From an uncultured Flavobacteriaceae bacterium (GTDB lineage: Bacteria > Bacteroidota > Bacteroidia > Flavobacteriales > Flavobacteriaceae): a stretch of DNA of 64,000 bases. Location: the NCBI GenBank assembly GCA_947493175.1, contig CANLQD010000006.1, forward strand, positions 124,001 through 188,000, written 5' to 3'. A program made the position numbers and the translations under genes. Of this stretch, positions 51,939 to 59,202 are shown piece after piece; the first letter of the stretch is position 1; each line of letters starts with the position of its first letter. The notes beneath the pieces are model-generated. The model saw only the letters and a list, made by a program, of their open reading frames with translations. It was not told where the DNA came from and did no database searches.

Positions 51939-51981
51939 TGATTTAAGTCATTGAATCGTTAAGAGTCTTTCTTTAATTTAG
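51939..51981 (+). promoter_or_regulatory. Crp/Fnr-type dyad with aligned -7 box in the gap before pta
   Basis: TGATTTAAGTCA (51939-51950; preceded by AAAAA as at two other sites) has its centre at 51944.5. A -7-like TAATTTAG starts at 51974, 29.5 bp from the centre, as in the other dyads of this window. It points rightward with a predicted start near 51986. The next annotated start on that strand is pta, 367 bp away, but a strong terminator intervenes at 52167-52200. Confidence 0.55.
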
Positions 51982-52264
51982 CCCTATCGTTCGTAGTAAA
52001 CGGTTCTTTAGCATAGTAATGTAAATGGTTCTTACCGCTGCGAGGGGGTACGAACACTACATATGGGAATGACGATATCTGTGCCTCATTTAACCTATGG
52101 GCCTTGGTAGCAATGCAATCGCTTAAAGGATGAATGAAAAGCATCGATGGACTTAATCTCATATGGGAAACAGGAGGCTTCGGCTTCCTGTTTCTTTTTT
52201 GTGCAAACCTATAATGTTGTCCGCCGCAGTGCATATCAATGATTTCAAAATAGCCCATGGCCAT
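51959..52264 (-). CDS. Doubtful small open frame opposite the sRNA candidate
   Basis: A 101-codon leftward frame opening MAMGYFEIIDMHCGGQHYRF and ending FTTNDRAKLKKDS. Composition is plausible for a small soluble protein (rich in His and Met), with no signal peptide or recognised domain. Against it: no ribosome-binding site or -7 box is visible upstream, and its middle part (KRNRKPKPPVSH) is encoded by the reverse of a terminator hairpin and its T-run. Either the protein or the rightward RNA is real, or both overlap. Homologue conservation with synonymous bias would decide. Confidence 0.3.
   Translation of the reverse strand: MAMGYFEIIDMHCGGQHYRFAQKRNRKPKPPVSHMRLSPSMLFIHPLSDCIATKAHRLNEAQISSFPYVVFVPPRSGKNHLHYYAKEPFTTNDRAKLKKDS
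51986..52200 (+). ncRNA. Candidate Crp/Fnr-controlled small RNA of about 215 nt
   Basis: Predicted from signals only: a dyad and -7 box at 51939-51981 with the spacing shared by five protein-gene promoters here, and a rho-independent terminator ending at 52200. Between them there is no rightward frame longer than about 15 codons (for example MVLTAARGYEHYIWE). The sequence has two GGTTCTT copies near 52001 and 52027. Alternatives are a long 3' end of the DUF349 transcript ending at this terminator, or a leader with an attenuator upstream of pta. Confidence 0.4.
52167..52200 (+). terminator. Strong rho-independent terminator with UUCG loop
   Basis: GAAACAGGAGGC pairs with GCTTCCTGTTTC (12 bp, one G-T wobble) around a TTCG tetraloop closed by C-G, followed by six T. 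It lies 315 bp after the DUF349 stop and 153 bp before the pta start, on the rightward strand. Confidence 0.9.
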
Positions 52265-52352
52265 ATTTAATTGTTAACGTAACCTAAACTTCATATTTAT
52301 TCCATAAATCTTTGCTTAACTTTCGCAATATAAAATCACTCTCCAAGATTAA

Positions 52353-54446
52353 ATGAGTAAAGCTATTTATATTGCCACTACGGAGCCCAATAGTGGTAAA
52401 TCGATTGTCTCTTTGGGCTTAATGCATCTTTTATTGGGAAAAACGGCCAAGGTAGGTTATTTCAGGCCCATTATCGATGACTATTCCAATGGTGATTTAG
52501 ACAACCATATCCATACCATACTTACTCATTTCGAAGTAGATATGCAGTTTGAAGATGCATATGCCTATACGCGAAGTGAGGTCATTCAAAAAAAGAATGC
52601 CGATAAGGACGATGAGATATTAGAGCACATTATCCACAAGTACAAGGCCGTTGAGGAGCAGTTCGATTTTGTGCTGGTCGAAGGAACCGATTTTTCAGGA
52701 GAGGGGGCCATCATTGAATGGGACATCAACGTAATCGTGGCAAAAAATTTGGGTATCCCGGCCGTTATTGTTGCTACCGGTACCGACAAAACCTTGGAAG
52801 AGTTGGTCAGCAATCTCTACATGGCTTATGATTCGTTCAAAGAACAAGGGGTCGAGGTACTAGTGACCGTCGCCAATAAAATACAGCCAGAGAATCATCA
52901 ATTGGTAGTTACAGGGCTCCGTGAAAAACTACCCAAAAGTGTTTTGGTAGGAGCTATCCCCGTAAACCCCGTTCTGGGGAGCCCTACCGTAAAAGAGATT
53001 ACAGATGCACTTGAGGCCAACGTACTTTTTGGTGGATCGTTTCTTAACAATCAGGTCGGTGGCTTTGGAGTGGGCGCCATGCAGTTACGCAACTATCTCA
53101 CCCATTTGAAAAAAGATACATTGGTCATTACTCCCGGCGATCGCGCTGATATTATTCTCGGCGCTTTACAAGCGAATATATCGGCCAACTACCCCAACCT
53201 GTCTGGTATTGTGCTTACCGGTGGATTGGTACCCGAGGAGCCCATTATTAAACTGATCGAAGGTCTTTCGGATATCATCCCTATTCTTTCGGTACATGGC
53301 GGCACCTTTTCGGTTACCAACCGTATTGGGGCCATACGCCCAAGAATATATGCTGAAAACACGCAAAAAATCACCACTTCCATACAGGATTTCGATAAGT
53401 ACGTTCCTTTAAATGGTCTGGCCGAACAACTCATCACCTTTAAGGCAAGGGGGATAACGCCGCGCATGTTCCAATATCATTTATTGAAGCGGGCCAAATC
53501 GGCCAAAAAACATATCGTGTTGCCCGAGGGCTTGGACGAACGTATTCTCATTGCTACTAAGAAGTTGATAGATAGCGAAGCCGTAAGCATTACCCTTCTT
53601 GGCGATTCGGAACAAATCAAATCAAAGATCACCGAATTGGATATAGGGCTTGACCCTTCGACCATTCAAATCATAGACCCCAGAAATTCACCGCACTTTC
53701 TAGACTATGCCACTACCTTGTTTGAGCTACGCCAACATAAAAATGTGAACTTGGCCATGGCCAAGGATCTCATGCTGGATGTTTCATATTTCGGTACCAT
53801 GATGGTTTACAAGGGACATGCCGATGGTATGGTATCCGGAGCGGTACATACCACGCAACATACCATACGCCCTGCCCTTCAGTTTATTAAGACCAAGCCT
53901 GAAGTATCTATCGTATCCTCTATCTTTTTTATGTGCCTTCCCGATCGGGTAACCGTCTTCGGGGATTGTGCCATTAATCCGAATCCTACCGCCGAACAGC
54001 TATCGGAAATTGCCATTTCCTCGGCAGATACCAGTGCAGCTTTTGGTATTGAACCCAGAATTGCCATGCTATCTTACTCCTCCGGTTCTTCCGGTTCCGG
54101 TGAAGACGTCGACAGGGTACGACAGGCAACGGAAATGGTGAAACAAAAACGACCCGACCTTAAGGTAGAAGGACCCATTCAATACGATGCAGCCGTAGAT
54201 AGCAAGGTAGGAAAAAGTAAACTACCTAATTCGGAAGTTGCAGGTCAGGCAACCGTGTTTATCTTTCCCGACCTGAATACGGGAAATAATACATATAAGG
54301 CCGTGCAACGAGAAACCGGCGCTTTGGCCATTGGCCCCATGCTACAGGGACTCAAGAAGCCTGTGAACGACCTCAGCCGTGGTTGTACGGTAGAAGATGT
54401 TTTTAATACAGTGGTAATCACCGCTATTCAAGCAGAAGGATTTTAA
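52353..54446 (+). CDS. pta: Phosphate acetyltransferase
   Basis: A 697-residue long-form Pta: an N-terminal P-loop domain related to BioD (YIATTEPNSGKSIVSLGLMH), a central DRTGG domain (about 210-330), and the catalytic PTA_PTB domain from about 370 (ILIATKKLIDSEAVSITLLG, DGMVSGAVHTTQHTIRPALQ, MLSYSSGSSGSGEDVDRVRQ, VFIFPDLNTGNNTYKAVQRE). It interconverts acetyl-CoA and acetyl phosphate. ackA follows after 12 bp, giving the acetate overflow and ATP-producing pathway. A degenerate -7 box TAACTTTC lies at 52317-52324, separate from the dyad promoter further upstream. Confidence 0.96.
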   Translation: MSKAIYIATTEPNSGKSIVSLGLMHLLLGKTAKVGYFRPIIDDYSNGDLDNHIHTILTHFEVDMQFEDAYAYTRSEVIQKKNADKDDEILEHIIHKYKAVEEQFDFVLVEGTDFSGEGAIIEWDINVIVAKNLGIPAVIVATGTDKTLEELVSNLYMAYDSFKEQGVEVLVTVANKIQPENHQLVVTGLREKLPKSVLVGAIPVNPVLGSPTVKEITDALEANVLFGGSFLNNQVGGFGVGAMQLRNYLTHLKKDTLVITPGDRADIILGALQANISANYPNLSGIVLTGGLVPEEPIIKLIEGLSDIIPILSVHGGTFSVTNRIGAIRPRIYAENTQKITTSIQDFDKYVPLNGLAEQLITFKARGITPRMFQYHLLKRAKSAKKHIVLPEGLDERILIATKKLIDSEAVSITLLGDSEQIKSKITELDIGLDPSTIQIIDPRNSPHFLDYATTLFELRQHKNVNLAMAKDLMLDVSYFGTMMVYKGHADGMVSGAVHTTQHTIRPALQFIKTKPEVSIVSSIFFMCLPDRVTVFGDCAINPNPTAEQLSEIAISSADTSAAFGIEPRIAMLSYSSGSSGSGEDVDRVRQATEMVKQKRPDLKVEGPIQYDAAVDSKVGKSKLPNSEVAGQATVFIFPDLNTGNNTYKAVQRETGALAIGPMLQGLKKPVNDLSRGCTVEDVFNTVVITAIQAEGF

Positions 54447-54458
54447 TCTTGTTACCCT

Positions 54459-55649
54459 ATGTACATTCTTGTCATCAATAGCGGAAGTTCCTCTATCAAA
54501 TACCAGCTTTTTGATATGCCCTCTGAACAAGTGGTTTGTTTTGGAGGTATTGAGCGAATCGGTTCAAAAGAAGCGGTTTTCAGCTATAATACAATTTCGG
54601 TTTCCATGACCGAAAATATGGAAATACAAACCCATAAAGCCGGACTCAAACAAATTGCAGAAAGGCTATTACATGTAGAGAAAGGCGTTATTGCCGATTC
54701 CGAAGAGGTCAAAGCCGTAGGGCATCGGGTCGTACATGGTGGAAATAGCTTTTCAAATACCACTGTCATCGATGCATTCGTCAAAGAAAAAATCAAAACC
54801 TTTTCTGCACTGGCGCCTCTTCACAACCCCGCTAATTTGGAAGGTATCGTACTGGCAGAAGTCTTGTTTCCGCATGCACTCCAAGTTGCGGTTTTTGACA
54901 CCGCTTTCCACCAATCGATGCCTGAAAAAGCTCGAAAATATGCGATTCCGAAAGAACTGTTTACCAATCATAACATACAGGCCTACGGGTTTCATGGTAC
55001 CAGTCATAAATATGTTACGGCCAAGACTTTGGAGCATCTAAAACTGGTAGGGTCAAAACTCATTACCATTCACCTTGGGAACGGGTGTAGTATCACGGCG
55101 GTTAAAAATGGTAAAAGCCTGGACCATAGTATGGGATTCGCCCCTTCCAACGGTTTGATCATGGGATCTAGGAGCGGGGATATCGACCACTCGATTATCT
55201 TTCATTTAGCAAACAAACTCGATTACGACCTTACAGAAATTGAAGCATTGCTTTTGAAGAAAAGTGGTTTGTTGGGACTTACCGGATACAATGATCTCAG
55301 GGATATACAGAAGGAAGCACAACAAGGAAATCCCGATTGCCGTTTAGCCCTTGAGATGGCCGCCTATCGTATCAAAAAATACATCGGGGCCTATGCCGCT
55401 GTGATGAACGGGCTCGATGGAATTGTATTCACTGCCGGTATTGGTGAAAACTCCGCAATTCTTCGAAAAATGATCTGTGAAGATTTAGATGTTTTTGGTA
55501 TACGTTTGGATTCGGATAAGAATGATGCAAAATCGGATGGACTACGCGAAATTCAATCTGAATCGTCTCAGGTGAAAATTTTGGTCGTACCCACCAACGA
55601 AGAATTGGAGATTGCCAAGCAAGCCTTTGAACTGCACGCTTTGCTATAG
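54459..55649 (+). CDS. ackA: Acetate kinase
   Basis: A 396-residue AckA of normal length. Phosphate/ATP motifs: ILVINSGSSSIKYQLFDM at the start, VGHRVVHGGNSFSNT, VFDTAFHQSMPEKARKYAIP with catalytic Asp, YGFHGTSHKYVTAK, IHLGNGCSITAVKNGKSLDH, MGSRSGDIDHSI and VFTAGIGENSA. It makes ATP and acetate from acetyl phosphate. Co-transcribed with pta. Downstream, a 6-bp inverted repeat CTCGAT-TAT-ATCGAG (55732-55746) lies between the convergent ackA and response-regulator genes but lacks a T-run. Confidence 0.97.
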   Translation: MYILVINSGSSSIKYQLFDMPSEQVVCFGGIERIGSKEAVFSYNTISVSMTENMEIQTHKAGLKQIAERLLHVEKGVIADSEEVKAVGHRVVHGGNSFSNTTVIDAFVKEKIKTFSALAPLHNPANLEGIVLAEVLFPHALQVAVFDTAFHQSMPEKARKYAIPKELFTNHNIQAYGFHGTSHKYVTAKTLEHLKLVGSKLITIHLGNGCSITAVKNGKSLDHSMGFAPSNGLIMGSRSGDIDHSIIFHLANKLDYDLTEIEALLLKKSGLLGLTGYNDLRDIQKEAQQGNPDCRLALEMAAYRIKKYIGAYAAVMNGLDGIVFTAGIGENSAILRKMICEDLDVFGIRLDSDKNDAKSDGLREIQSESSQVKILVVPTNEELEIAKQAFELHALL

Positions 55650-55762
55650 GTGCTTATACAGTAAACCACCTCGGACCTTCGTCCACCGAAACGGCCTACA
55701 TGAAGGCGGGCGGGCGTTGGAGCATTTAAATCTCGATTATATCGAGTGAATATGGTAGCGAA

Positions 55763-56833
55763 CTATTTAAAATCGGCCACACGCCTTAATGCTTCCCTGT
55801 TCAATAGAACTATTCTTCTACCGTGATCGGTCGTAATAAGACCTTCTTCCTTGAAGTCTGACAGGGTTCGAATAGCCGTCTCGGTCGCCGTACCGATGAT
55901 GCCTGCAAAATCTTCCCGTGGTATCCCGACCCCACCATTGATTTTATCCAAAATAATACCTTTCTCATATAATTCCAATAGCGCCTTTGCCGCCCTTTGT
56001 CGTACCGATGCGTAGGCCATATCGACCAAGTGTTCCTGCACATTGATCAAGTTATTCGAAAGCATGGCAAGAAACTTTTTGGACACCACTTGATTGCTAT
56101 ACAGTAGTTTTGTAAAACTATCTTTCGGAACGGCACACACTACCGCATCTTCCATTACGGTAGCAGTTTCAACGAAAGTGCCATTGCTGTTCAGTAAAGA
56201 GAGCTGTCCGACAAAATCACCGGCACTAAAAATCCCTGTAACAAATTCTTTGCCAGATTCAGTACCCTTATACGTTTTAATGGTGCCGCTCTCTATATAG
56301 TAGAGAAAGTGCGCGCCATCTCCTTCCCAAAAAAGAAAGTCATCTTTTTTATATTCCTTAGGGCCATATTCGTTAATGAGCTCTTCCAAATCCAAACGCC
56401 GGGAAGCTTCCTCTAGAAAGGTGGTAATGCCTTTAATATTCTTAATAATTTCCTTTTTAAGAAATTCATTCTTTTTAAGACGGCACTCAATGGCTTCTAA
56501 AAGCTCTTTTTCCTCAAAAGGTTTGGTTACATAATCATCGGCCCCTAAATTCATACCAAATCGCATATCGGACCTAGAAGTCTTAGCGGTCAAAAAAATA
56601 AAGGGAATTCCAGCAGTGTTATTGTTTTCCTGTAACACCTCTAGCACCTCATAGCCATCCATTCGGGGCATCATAATATCACATACTACTATATCCGGCA
56701 CATGTTGTTTTGCCTTTTGCACACCACAAAAGCCATTTTCTGCCGTTACTACTTGATAGTTGGCCAGTTCTAAGATATCGGCGGTGTTTTCCCGTACATC
56801 TTTGTCATCTTCGATAAGTAGTACTTTTTTCAT
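55763..56833 (-). CDS. Response-regulator receiver fused to a Crp/Fnr-type DNA-binding module
   Basis: A 356-residue regulator. Residues 1-120 are a receiver domain with Asp9/Asp10, the phospho-acceptor Asp52 (IVVCDIMMPRMDGYEV), Thr82 and Lys104, all conserved. A linker follows, then a cNMP-fold domain (about 150-260, DDFLFWEGDGAHFLYYIESG) and a Crp-type helix-turn-helix (PREDFAGIIGTATETAIRTL) with Glu318 and Arg322 at the positions that read the TGA core of Crp/Fnr sites. No histidine kinase is adjacent. The gene sits between ackA and hsp20 and has an unusually long upstream region holding two candidate operators. It is a good candidate activator for the TGAT-N4-RTCA sites. Confidence 0.93.
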   Translation of the reverse strand: MKKVLLIEDDKDVRENTADILELANYQVVTAENGFCGVQKAKQHVPDIVVCDIMMPRMDGYEVLEVLQENNNTAGIPFIFLTAKTSRSDMRFGMNLGADDYVTKPFEEKELLEAIECRLKKNEFLKKEIIKNIKGITTFLEEASRRLDLEELINEYGPKEYKKDDFLFWEGDGAHFLYYIESGTIKTYKGTESGKEFVTGIFSAGDFVGQLSLLNSNGTFVETATVMEDAVVCAVPKDSFTKLLYSNQVVSKKFLAMLSNNLINVQEHLVDMAYASVRQRAAKALLELYEKGIILDKINGGVGIPREDFAGIIGTATETAIRTLSDFKEEGLITTDHGRRIVLLNREALRRVADFK

Positions 56834-56863
56834 TGGTTATGTTGTTAAGGGTTGTTGTACTCG

Positions 56864-56908
56864 TAAAAACCGGTTTTTATCGATTTTGAATCCCTCAAAC
56901 TACATTTG
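56864..56908 (+). promoter_or_regulatory. Perfect palindrome and consensus -7 box upstream of the receiver-Crp gene
   Basis: TAAAAACCGGTTTTTA (56864-56879) is a perfect 16-bp palindrome centred 38 bp before the receiver-Crp start codon. TACATTTG, an exact plus-strand -7 box, begins at 56901, again 29.5 bp from the palindrome centre. It would drive transcription away from the regulator gene, with a start near 56913. The palindrome may act on both directions, for example in autoregulation. Confidence 0.45.
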
Positions 56909-56945
56909 CATAGCTACATCTTCCTGAGAAAGAAAAAGCTATGCA
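56907..56945. repeat. Inverted repeat next to the 56901 box
   Basis: TGCATAGCT (56907-56915) and AGCTATGCA (56937-56945) are perfect inverted copies separated by 21 bases. In RNA this makes a 9-bp hairpin near the predicted 5' end of the rightward transcript, or in the leader of the leftward receiver-Crp transcript starting near 57100. Confidence 0.5.
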
Positions 56946-56962
56946 GAAATCCAAATGCCTCA

Positions 56963-57091
56963 TTAGTATTGTTCGGAAAGGTGTCGCAAATGGATAAGGA
57001 GGCAACGCCATAAAATAAAAAGAGGGAAATATACCTGTTTCGTGTTCCTAAGCCCATAGGTCATCGATTCTTGAACTCCAAAACCACCCAT
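56963..57091 (-). CDS. Possible 42-residue peptide in the leader of the receiver-Crp gene
   Basis: A short frame opening MGGFGVQESMTYGLRNTKQV and ending HLSEQY, with a hydrophobic middle (YFPLFILWRCLL). AAGGAG stands 7-8 bases before the ATG, an unusually good ribosome-binding site for this phylum. The predicted start site of the dyad promoter (near 57100) would place most of that site outside the message, so translation is uncertain. No relative recognised. Confidence 0.25.
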   Translation of the reverse strand: MGGFGVQESMTYGLRNTKQVYFPLFILWRCLLIHLRHLSEQY

Positions 57092-57104
57092 CTAAATACT
57101 CCTT

Positions 57105-57147
57105 CAAATGTAACCGTAGCCACTAACTTAAAAAATGATTTTGGTCA
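57105..57147 (-). promoter_or_regulatory. Crp/Fnr-type dyad with aligned -7 box, leftward
   Basis: On the plus strand the dyad reads TGATTTTGGTCA (57136-57147, preceded by AAAAA), centre 57141.5. On the minus strand TACATTTG, an exact -7 consensus, begins at 57112 and runs to 57105, 29.5 bp from the centre. Transcription would start near 57100 and reach the receiver-Crp gene at 56833 after a leader of about 265 nt. Confidence 0.6.
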
Positions 57148-57421
57148 GCAGCAGCTTATTTGATACGACCATAGTATGAGTGGCTCAAAGAAAAATGAAT
57201 CATGAATGCAAGCTTCGATTTCTGACCGAGGTCTTTTCAGGTTTAAAACCAAAAAAGCTTTTTTTGACCGTAAAGGCCATTAATCACCAATAACGAAATA
57301 GCACTCCGATTTTTTCTATTTCTATAAAGCGGTAATGCCCTTACAATCTACCTGAATACATGGACAACTTCAAGTTGAACTATAAGGGCATATCAAAAAA
57401 TCTGTAGAGTACGGCATACGC

Positions 57422-57886
57422 CTACGATATCATGACTTTCTTAGGCGGTATCTTTTTAGCCTCCTCTTTCTTGACAAGATTAAAACTAAGGATACCATCT
57501 CTATACGCTGCCTTAATTTCTTCTTGCTTTACACTTTCAGGTAATTGCAATGAGCGTTCGAAAGAATTGTAGCTGAATTCTCTTCGAGTGTAGTTATCTT
57601 CTTCCTCCTCTTTGGAAACCTCTTTTTCAGCCGAGATATTCAAGCAACCATCTTCTATGGTCACTTCAAAATCTTTCTTATCGAAACCTGGAGCCGCCAG
57701 TTCAATTTCGAAATGGTCATCAGTTTCCTTGATGTTAAGTGCGGGCTCCCCGGTCTTACCGTTCCAAAAACGATCTGGCAACATATCACGGACCCATTTT
57801 CTATTATCAAAAAAATCGTCCATGTCAAAAAAATCTTGGGTAATCAAGTTCCCGAAAGGTCTTCTTTTAAATTTTACAAGTGACAT
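57422..57886 (-). CDS. Hsp20/alpha-crystallin small heat-shock protein
   Basis: A 154-residue small heat-shock protein: a short N-terminal arm, the alpha-crystallin domain about residues 45-140 (ALNIKETDDHFEIELAAPGF, KKDFEVTIEDGCLNISAEKE, NSFERSLQLPESVKQEEIKA, YRDGILSFNLVKKEEAKK) and the C-terminal extension with an I-P-P variant of the I-x-I motif. It binds unfolding proteins as an ATP-independent holdase. Single gene; its promoter has a Crp/Fnr-type dyad and a -7-like box rather than an obvious heat-shock element. Confidence 0.95.
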   Translation of the reverse strand: MSLVKFKRRPFGNLITQDFFDMDDFFDNRKWVRDMLPDRFWNGKTGEPALNIKETDDHFEIELAAPGFDKKDFEVTIEDGCLNISAEKEVSKEEEEDNYTRREFSYNSFERSLQLPESVKQEEIKAAYRDGILSFNLVKKEEAKKIPPKKVMIS

Positions 57887-57921
57887 AACTAAGTATTTTT
57901 AGGTTAAACATTTTCATTGCC

Positions 57922-57964
57922 TGAAAGTACCATCGGTATACCGTTTAAAAAATGATCTAGGTCA
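57922..57964 (-). promoter_or_regulatory. Crp/Fnr-type dyad with aligned -7 box before hsp20
   Basis: The dyad reads TGATCTAGGTCA on the plus strand (57953-57964), centre 57958.5. On the minus strand a TACTTTCA box begins at 57929, 29.5 bp from the centre. The start codon of hsp20 lies 66 bp from the dyad. The 21 bases around this dyad (TTAAAAAATGAT...) nearly repeat those at 57130-57148. A perfect CGGTATACCG palindrome lies between dyad and box. Confidence 0.65.
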
Positions 57965-58164
57965 GTACGAGGGTACTTTTTGTCTGAAAAAGAACTATTG
58001 CATACCGCCAATCGCCCTACGCCATTCGCAAACTTGAATACACGGCGCTCGGCGTGAAACCATGCATACTAGAAGGAAGCGATATGAAAGGCGTGAAATT
58101 TCCCCTTAAAACGATTTATTAAAGAAAAAAGAAAGTTGAGCTACTTCTTATGAAGAGTTGGCCA

Positions 58165-58818
58165 CTAGCGTTTTACCCCGAAAGCCAAATCGCCCGCATC
58201 TCCCAGTCCAGGAATGATATATCCCTTACTGGTCAATTGTTCATCGATGGCGGCAATCCATAAATGCGTGTTTTCAGGGAAAACATTTTCGATATAGGCT
58301 ATTCCGTCTGCTGAACCGATTACCGAAATAATGTGAATCTGGGAAGGCTCCCCTTGAGTTTTTAGAACCTTCAGGACATTTTCCAGGGTTTTACCGGTTG
58401 CCAACATAGGATCGGTGAGTATTAAGGTTTTCCCGTTTATTTCCGGAGCAGCATAATATTTCACTACGACTTCAAAAGCATCTCCCCCATCGGGATGATG
58501 TCGATAGGCCGATATAAACGCATTTTCAGCTTTGTCAAAATAATTCAGCATTCCCTGATGCAAGGGCAGTCCGGCCCTTAAGACCGAGCACAATACCAAT
58601 TGATTTTCTGGAAGCAACATATCTTTGGTACCAAAAGGTGTACGTACCATGGTGGTTTTGTACCGTAATGTTTTACTCATCTCATAGCTGAGGATTTCTC
58701 CGATCCGCTCAATGTTTCTGCGAAACCGCATGGAGTCTTTCTGGATCGTTTCATCTCGTATTTCCGCGATAAACTGGTTGAGTAGCGAATTGCTTTCGCC
58801 CAAACGATGTATGGTCAT
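58165..58818 (-). CDS. upp: Uracil phosphoribosyltransferase
   Basis: A 217-residue UPRT of normal length: SLLNQFIAEIRDETIQ at the N-terminus, MVRTPFGTKDMLLP, LVLCSVLRAGLPLHQGMLNY, the PRPP loop LILTDPMLATGKTLENVLKV near 129-148 and the uracil-binding GYIIPGLGDAGDLAFG near the C-terminus. It salvages uracil to UMP. A minus-strand -7-like TATCTTTA at 58844-58837 lies 18 bp upstream of the start. Confidence 0.96.
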   Translation of the reverse strand: MTIHRLGESNSLLNQFIAEIRDETIQKDSMRFRRNIERIGEILSYEMSKTLRYKTTMVRTPFGTKDMLLPENQLVLCSVLRAGLPLHQGMLNYFDKAENAFISAYRHHPDGGDAFEVVVKYYAAPEINGKTLILTDPMLATGKTLENVLKVLKTQGEPSQIHIISVIGSADGIAYIENVFPENTHLWIAAIDEQLTSKGYIIPGLGDAGDLAFGVKR

Positions 58819-59012
58819 GGTTTAAGGGATTTCAACTAAAGATAGGTCTTTCCCTGAATTCTATCGGGGCTACCAAAGAAAAATGCCCCCATCATACGGA
58901 AGCATTTTTTCATCAATCAAAAACAATCTGGGTAAAAACCAAGTGCAACGTAGTTCATCATGCTATCGCTGTTTGGATGTTTGCAATTTCAGAAATATCC
59001 GAGTACCCCAGC

Positions 59013-59026
59013 GTAACATTTGTTAC
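59013..59026. promoter_or_regulatory. GTAAC-ATTT-GTTAC dyad upstream of ppdK
   Basis: A perfect inverted repeat of GTAAC with a four-base spacer, ATTT. Thirteen of its 14 bases match the dyad at 62123-62136. It is centred 118 bp upstream of the TGAT-type dyad of ppdK. A -7-like TATTTTCG follows 13.5 bp after the centre. Confidence 0.5.
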
Positions 59027-59131
59027 AGAAGGTATTTTCGTTTTAGCCATCCCATAATGTACAAGAAGCCCGTAGCACCTCAACAGCGGTTGTTCCAATA
59101 CCAATCACAACAAAAAGCCTGGGAACATGCC

Positions 59132-59174
59132 TGATATTTATCATAAAAACGGCACCTGGAGAACGCTACTTTTA
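59132..59174 (+). promoter_or_regulatory. Crp/Fnr-type dyad with aligned -7 box before ppdK
   Basis: TGATATTTATCA (59132-59143; perfect TGAT/ATCA half-sites), centre 59137.5. A -7-like TACTTTTA starts at 59167, 29.5 bp from the centre; predicted start site near 59179, leaving a leader of about 24 nt before the ppdK ATG at 59203. Confidence 0.65.
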
Positions 59175-59202
59175 TACCATACTATCTTAAAAACATCACA
59201 TT

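Larger units (their letters stand above)
56834..57421. other. 588-bp regulatory stretch between the receiver-Crp gene and hsp20
   Basis: No conventional gene. It holds a perfect palindrome with a plus-strand -7 box (56864-56908), an inverted repeat (56907-56945), a 42-codon minus-strand frame (56963-57091) and a minus-strand Crp/Fnr-type promoter (57105-57147). About 57250-57265 is a short AAAAAAGCTTTTTT palindrome. The remaining parts show nothing clear. Confidence 0.5.
58819..59202 (+). other. 384-bp region between upp and ppdK
   Basis: No gene seen. Contents from left: the upp -7-like box (58837-58844, minus), a weak rightward hairpin AAATGC/GCATTT with a T-run (58881-58910), the GTAAC-type dyad (59013-59026) with a -7-like TATTTTCG at 59033-59040, and the Crp/Fnr-type ppdK promoter (59132-59174). 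Confidence 0.5.

Noticed and set aside
57223..57234. TGACCGAGGTCT, resembling the Crp/Fnr-type dyads
   Set aside because: One half-site is imperfect and no box at the required distance exists on either strand; it serves as a useful negative comparison.
57251..57264. AAAAAAGCTTTTTT palindrome downstream of the 57136 dyad
   Set aside because: No loop is possible and it is simple A/T sequence; not accepted as a terminator or operator.
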